Assembly (NCBI RefSeq): GCF_010820565.1
Contig: NZ_JAAIJQ010000059.1
Location: forward strand, 1-35,632
Direction of reading: 5' to 3'
Length of the DNA stretch: 35,632 bases
Source: Thiorhodococcus minor
Lineage (GTDB): Bacteria; Pseudomonadota; Gammaproteobacteria; Chromatiales; Chromatiaceae
Shown: positions 32,344 through 35,632 of the stretch, in pieces
Numbering within the stretch: position 1 is the stretch's first letter
Layout of the letters: each line of letters opens with the position of its first letter
Program-made: the position numbers and the translations under genes
Notes under the pieces: model-generated
What the model was told of the DNA's origin: nothing
Databases searched by the model: none
The model's input: only the letters and a program-made list of their open reading frames with translations

Positions 32344-33036
32344 ATGCGCAAGTTTTCAGAGGCGTTCAAACAATCGCTGCGATTCCCCCAAGCCCTCATC
32401 TGGCTGCTGTGGATCGCCTTTCCCCTCTACGGCTTCATCGCGACCCATTACCTGCTGCCCCCTGAAGACGGCTACACCAAACAGGTCGTCGTCGCGGCCT
32501 TCACCGCGGACTTCTCGGCCGTCGAGCCACTGGTGATTGCGGTCTTCAACCTTCTGGGCGTCATCCCCATGACCTACGCCCTGCTGGTGCTCTTCGACGG
32601 CAAGGAGCAGCCCCTCCCCGCCTGGCCCTTCGTCATCCTCTCCTTCTTCGCCGGCGCCTTCGGCATCCTCTTCTATGTCGCGCTGAGGCGCTGGGGAACG
32701 GCGGTCCAGGGGTCCAAGACAGGGCTCCAGCAGCAGCTCGACACCTGGAAGATCCCGGCGGTCCTCCTCGTGGTCGCGATCGCACTGGTGCTGCTCGGCA
32801 CCACCGGATCCGTGCAGGATTATGTGGAGCTCTGGCGGACCAAGCCGCTCGTCCATGTCATGACCATCGACCTGGTGCTGCTCCTCCTGGTGCTGCCTTT
32901 CCTGGCCATCGACGACATGCAACGGCGCCAGATCCGCAGCCCAGCGTGGCGGGTCCTCGCCTTGGTGCTCCCTCTGTTCGGCGTGCTGCTCTACCTCTTG
33001 GCGCGCCCCAAGCTCGCCGACCAGCCGGCGGCGTGA
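32344..33036 (+). CDS. Conserved integral membrane protein, unknown
   Basis: A 230-residue protein with about six transmembrane helices. N-terminal QALIWLLWIAFPLYGFIATHYLLPP is followed by a longer loop, then VIPMTYALLVLFDGKEQPLPAWPFVILSFFAGAFGILFYVALR, and a C-terminal RVLALVLPLFGVLLYLLARPK. It resembles a conserved membrane protein family also seen in cyanobacteria and plastids, but I cannot name a function. GGAGG lies ten bases before the ATG, which decides the start over a frame opening at 32326. It may share a transcript with ampG. Confidence 0.75.
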   Translation: MRKFSEAFKQSLRFPQALIWLLWIAFPLYGFIATHYLLPPEDGYTKQVVVAAFTADFSAVEPLVIAVFNLLGVIPMTYALLVLFDGKEQPLPAWPFVILSFFAGAFGILFYVALRRWGTAVQGSKTGLQQQLDTWKIPAVLLVVAIALVLLGTTGSVQDYVELWRTKPLVHVMTIDLVLLLLVLPFLAIDDMQRRQIRSPAWRVLALVLPLFGVLLYLLARPKLADQPAA

Positions 33037-33115
33037 GACCCTACGGCCCCGCAAGGGACCGACCGATGCGAAGCCGCGCCGACCGCCCGGTCTCACGGAA
33101 ACGCCGATAGCCCAA

Positions 33116-33143
33116 GGGTGGACGAGCGCGAGCTAAGTCCACC
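33116..33143. repeat. GGGTGGAC dispersed hairpin repeat, copy 6
   Basis: GGGTGGACGAGCGCGAGCT followed by AAGTCCACC; the best-preserved palindrome of the family, in the gap between the membrane protein and the NUDIX gene. Confidence 0.78.
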
Positions 33144-33222
33144 GAAGCCCCCGCCAGCGCTGACGAGAGGGACGAATGCTTTCGCCGCCACACCACGGCC
33201 GATCGCAAGATTCGCAAAGCCC

Positions 33223-33672
33223 CTAATCCGAGGCATCAGCGCGAAGCGGCGCCGACTGCCCGGTCTCACGGAAACGCAGATAGTCGCTCAGCACCAGCGC
33301 GTGATCGAAGGCCAGCACCTCCGGCAAGGCATCGACGGAAAAAACGTCGAGGTTGCGCGCGTCATCCTGGGCACGCGGCTCTCCGGTCGCCTCGGCCACG
33401 TAGACCGCCGTGACCGTGTGCCCGCGCGGATCGCGGCGCGGATCCGAATAGAGGCCGAGCAGGGCACGCAGGCGCACCTGCAACGAGGTCTCCTCCAGCG
33501 CCTCCCGCACCGCCGCCACCTCCAACCGCTCACCAATGTCGACGAAGCCACCGGGAATCGCCCACCCAGGCGGCGGATAACGGCGCTCGATCAGCACGAT
33601 CGGCCGGCCAGGCCGGTCGGCCAGCTCGATGATGGTATCGGCGGCAAGGAGGGGTGTTTCTGGGCGAGGCAT
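33223..33672 (-). CDS. NUDIX hydrolase
   Basis: A 149-residue NUDIX hydrolase, which cleaves nucleoside diphosphates linked to another group with a divalent metal. The NUDIX box is complete: GFVDIGERLEVAAVREALEE with the expected Gly, Glu and REAxEE residues at about 43-62. The preceding ERRYPPPGWAIPGG fits ADP-ribose-pyrophosphatase-like members, but the substrate cannot be told. AGGAG lies eight bases before the ATG at 33672; a longer frame from 33747 is open but less likely. Confidence 0.9.
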   Translation of the reverse strand: MPRPETPLLAADTIIELADRPGRPIVLIERRYPPPGWAIPGGFVDIGERLEVAAVREALEETSLQVRLRALLGLYSDPRRDPRGHTVTAVYVAEATGEPRAQDDARNLDVFSVDALPEVLAFDHALVLSDYLRFRETGQSAPLRADASD

Positions 33673-33751
33673 GAGCGGACTCCTAGACGAGGGAGGTGAG
33701 ATAGGCGGGCGCGCCCCAGGTTCCCAAGGATCACCCCAAGATCGCAAGGGT

Positions 33752-33782
33752 CAGGTTTTGCCAAGGCAAGAAGCAAGACCTG
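33752..33782. terminator. Inverted repeat between brnA and the NUDIX gene
   Basis: CAGGTTTTGC (33752-33761) and GCAAGACCTG (33773-33782) pair at nine of ten positions. It lies 27 bases beyond the BrnA stop and could end that transcript. The words GTCAGGTCTTGCC also occur at the stop of the transposase fragment at the right edge. Confidence 0.45.
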
Positions 33783-33808
33783 CCCCTGCTACGTGACCGT
33801 GGCGCGCA

Positions 33809-34090
33809 TCACTGATGCGTCTTGACGTACTCGCGCACGATCTCGTTGATGCGCGTCTGCCACCCTGGCCCCGTTGCCTTCATCGCGGCCAGCACGTCGG
33901 CATCGAAGCGGATGGTGGTCGAGACCTTGCGCTGCTCCGAAGGCGGACGGCCGATGCGCGCTGTCGGCTTAACCTGCTCCCACTCCTCCGCTGTCAGTGG
34001 CCGCGCGTCAGGATCGGTTTCGGCTGCGGCCGCGATTGCAGCATCCTCCTCGGGCGTGTTGACGATGGTTCCCGGCTTAAGACGTGGCAT
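33809..34090 (-). CDS. brnA: BrnA-type antitoxin
   Basis: A 93-residue antitoxin with the BrnA layout: a polar N-terminus with PEEDAAIAAAAETDPDARPLTAEEW, then a ribbon-helix-helix DNA-binding C-terminal part (RKVSTTIRFDADVLAAMKATGPGWQTRINEIVREYV). It neutralises BrnT and represses the operon by binding its promoter. It overlaps the BrnT reading frame by 14 bases, toxin first, as usual for brnTA. Confidence 0.9.
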   Translation of the reverse strand: MPRLKPGTIVNTPEEDAAIAAAAETDPDARPLTAEEWEQVKPTARIGRPPSEQRKVSTTIRFDADVLAAMKATGPGWQTRINEIVREYVKTHQ

Positions 34091-34349
34091 AGCGATCGAT
34101 CTCCGACTTGGTGGCCTTGCGTAGACTGATGATGCGTAGCCCCTCGGCTTGGTCCACATACACGACATAGAACAGTCTCAGGCCGATATAGCCGATCCCG
34201 CATTGCCGGTCTTCTCCGTAGTCCTGGCGGGTGTCGGTCCAGCTGAGTGCGGTATCCCATTCGATGTCCGCCGCCAAGGCGAGCGAGACCCCATGCTTGG
34301 CACGATTCCTGGCATCCTTGGCAGGATCGAAGGTAATGTCCACGCGCAT
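34077..34349 (-). CDS. brnT: BrnT-type ribonuclease toxin (DUF497)
   Basis: A 90-residue toxin of the BrnT family, a RelE-like mRNA ribonuclease. Seen: the hallmark DITFDPAKDARNRAKHGVSLALA near the N-terminus, then YGEDRQCGIGYIGLRLFYVVYV and the C-terminal IISLRKATKSEIDRYA. The start ATG is at 34349. The pair looks intact, unlike the antitoxin/PIN pair at 7115-7551. Confidence 0.92.
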   Translation of the reverse strand: MRVDITFDPAKDARNRAKHGVSLALAADIEWDTALSWTDTRQDYGEDRQCGIGYIGLRLFYVVYVDQAEGLRIISLRKATKSEIDRYATS

Positions 34350-34716
34350 TATTGTAGTAACAAAAACGCCAAGCGACGAGGCTCTGCGACGACCCCGCGC
34401 GAAAAGTGGCGCAGGCGTGGGCAAGCCTGCGGCATTCATCCCACGCGAAGGCTTGCGGGGCTGGCTTGGCGGTCCCGTGGCGGCCGAGCGGCAGGACCGG
34501 CTGTTCGATGACCGGGCGCTAGGCATCGCGCTGGAGCGGTTGGCGCGGCACGGGATGGCGTGACATGCGTCGGCGACCCTGAGCTGTGGGGGCAGCTAAA
34601 TGGTGCCCCCTGCTGCGTTTGACCCCTGCTGCGTTGCCAGGCCGCACTGGCCCCGGAATTCACAATTCACAGGCCTCGGTTTGGTGCCCCGGCGCTCGTG
34701 CGGCCGCCCGAAGCCG
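34350..34716. other. Intergenic region with a possible gene tail
   Basis: A plus-strand frame over about 34370-34563 ends ERQDRLFDDRALGIALERLARHGMA, which looks like the helical tail of a protein, but no start or upstream part exists because that would run into brnT. Probably a remnant. Nothing else is supported. Confidence 0.4.
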
Positions 34717-35235
34717 TCATCCTCCTCTCGGCCGGAAGTGCCGGATCGGTCCTTCGAAGCGCATTCTGCCGTCGGCGTCCTGCACGTCGTAGGCGGCGAT
34801 CACGAGGACTTGGGCCGCATTCGCCAACGATTGCATCAAGGCCTGTCCGGCCGAGCTCAGATCGATGGTGCCCGTGGGGCGGGCGAGGGTGACTGGCTGC
34901 CCGCTCAGAACGCCGCAGGCGTGCACTTCGATTTTGGGGTAGCGACCGACGAAGCGCCCTCGCAGGAGCTGGAAGTCACGAACACTCTGCGATGTCAGTC
35001 CGCTGCCCAGTTGGACGAACCCCGAGTTTCCGTGAGAGATGAGTCGCACGACACCCAGGCCTCCACCCTGTTGATTGGCCCGCTCGAGGATGCGCCGGCA
35101 GATGCGGTCCATGGACCACTGCTGGGTCACCGAGAGGTTCTCGGTCGGGCCGTTCCTGGCCTCGCGCTCGGCGGCGCGGATAGCGCTTGCGGGCGTTCTC
35201 GTGTCGATGACGTTGACGTGTAGCTCCTGATGCAT
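34717..35235 (-). CDS. Small caspase-fold-like protein (DUF4347-like)
   Basis: A 172-residue protein resembling the DUF4347 domain, which is usually found at the N-terminus of huge secreted repeat proteins. Seen: a strand then VVRLISHGNSGFVQLGSG (His68) and a later strand IEVHACGVLSGQ (Cys107). His-Gly and Cys placed at strand ends are the dyad arrangement of clan CD (caspase-like) peptidases. Here the domain stands alone with no signal peptide, so it is probably cytosolic. GGAGG lies six bases before the ATG. Its neighbours are a toxin-antitoxin pair and a transposase end. Peptidase activity is an inference from the dyad only. Confidence 0.65.
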   Translation of the reverse strand: MHQELHVNVIDTRTPASAIRAAEREARNGPTENLSVTQQWSMDRICRRILERANQQGGGLGVVRLISHGNSGFVQLGSGLTSQSVRDFQLLRGRFVGRYPKIEVHACGVLSGQPVTLARPTGTIDLSSAGQALMQSLANAAQVLVIAAYDVQDADGRMRFEGPIRHFRPRGG

Positions 35236-35498
35236 CGCCCACCTCCGGAATGTGCTTGAAACAGGGTTTCAGAAGCGGAGTCGGCTACCTGCATGGCACG
35301 GCTGTGCCGGGCTGCTCTCGGAGCCGACGGAAAGCCCACTCTTCGTCGATAACCACGCATTGCGTATGCCAATATACGGAGGCTTGAAAAGCCCTTCTAT
35401 TCAGTCTTTTGCATCTGGATGGCAGTAGGATGCCCTGCCAAGAGGGCCGGTCTGGGCCGGTTCGGCTCAGGCTGGCCTGGGCGGTCTAAAGAACAGTG
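35236..35498. other. Intergenic region, nothing identified
   Basis: About 260 bases between the DUF4347-like gene and the transposase fragment. It should include the promoter of the DUF4347-like gene on the minus strand; no repeat or RNA element stands out. Confidence 0.4.
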
Positions 35499-35632
35499 TC
35501 AGGTCTTGCCTTTTGACTTTTCGGCTGCGCGAACGATCCGGCTGATCCGCGCGTCATGCAGACCAAAATGGTCGCCGATTTGCTTCAGGGTGTACCCGCC
35601 GCTCGCGTAAGCCGCTGCAATGGCCTGGTCTC
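35499..35632 (-). CDS. REP-associated tyrosine transposase, C-terminal end (partial)
   Basis: The last 44 codons of a gene that continues beyond the right edge. The product ends with an alternative helix-turn-helix: AIAAAYASGGYTLKQIGDHF, then GLHDARISRIVRAAEKSKGKT. This tail is characteristic of IS200-like, REP-associated tyrosine transposases (RAYT/TnpA_REP), which cut and move REP hairpins. The catalytic HuH and tyrosine residues would lie outside the window. Its presence fits the REP-like elements at 3634, 9439, 28442 and 29743. Confidence 0.7.
   Translation of the reverse strand, partial: DQAIAAAYASGGYTLKQIGDHFGLHDARISRIVRAAEKSKGKT

Noticed and set aside
33994-34260. Minus-strand frame of 88 residues over brnTA
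   Set aside because: Overlaps both well-recognised BrnA and BrnT genes in another frame.

Overview
The window is GC-rich, dense DNA that reads like a gammaproteobacterium. The protein flavour (MBX-like Mrp complex, AmpG, BrnTA, REP elements, a REP-associated transposase end) suggests a purple sulfur bacterium or close relative (Chromatiaceae type). That placement is an inference from protein character only; no rRNA or other marker gene is present.

Layout. (1) 1-8300, accessory and central metabolism: a four-helix-bundle (S23-like) gene embedded in heptamer repeats; a minus-strand set of pyruvate carboxylase subunit A, a four-carbon acid sugar kinase (DUF1537) and a TPP enzyme of the transketolase/phosphoketolase superfamily; a divergent IclR regulator with two matching palindromes in the divergent promoter; an antitoxin followed by a broken PIN toxin; and a glutathione S-transferase-like protein. 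(2) 8303-18302, a 13-gene minus-strand cluster that joins Mrp Na+/H+ antiporter subunits (F, G, MbhD-type, B, C, two D-type, E) to a hydrogenase/complex I module (NuoH, B, C, D, I types). This subunit set is that of the archaeal MBX/MBS complexes. The catalytic subunit carries CxxE where NiFe hydrogenases have CxxC. (3) 18303-23000: a divergent promoter region with two FNR/Anr-like boxes, an outer-membrane-channel-like protein, a propeller-like membrane-anchored protein, a small basic/acidic exported protein and a soluble unknown. (4) 23106-28397: a tight three-gene operon of a degenerate HATPase-GNAT protein, a RimK-type ATP-grasp fused to a GH3 amide synthetase, and an MFS exporter, which looks like an undescribed small-molecule conjugation and export system. 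(5) 28600-29438: four tandem minus-strand genes at an exact 204-bp period, each encoding the same 34-residue single-span membrane peptide. All differences between copies are synonymous, conserved hairpins lie in every spacer, and a terminator closes the array. (6) 29439-35632: a gene-poor 1.2-kb stretch, AmpG, a membrane protein, a NUDIX hydrolase, a BrnTA toxin-antitoxin pair, a small caspase-fold-like (DUF4347-like) protein, and the end of a REP-associated tyrosine transposase at the right edge.

Several families of dispersed intergenic repeats run through the window: 73-bp GTGGGAGC hairpins, GGGTGGAC hairpins and CTGGAGG-type tracts. The strongest candidates for new biology are the four-peptide array, the ATP-grasp/GH3/MFS operon and the CxxE variant of the MBX-like complex.
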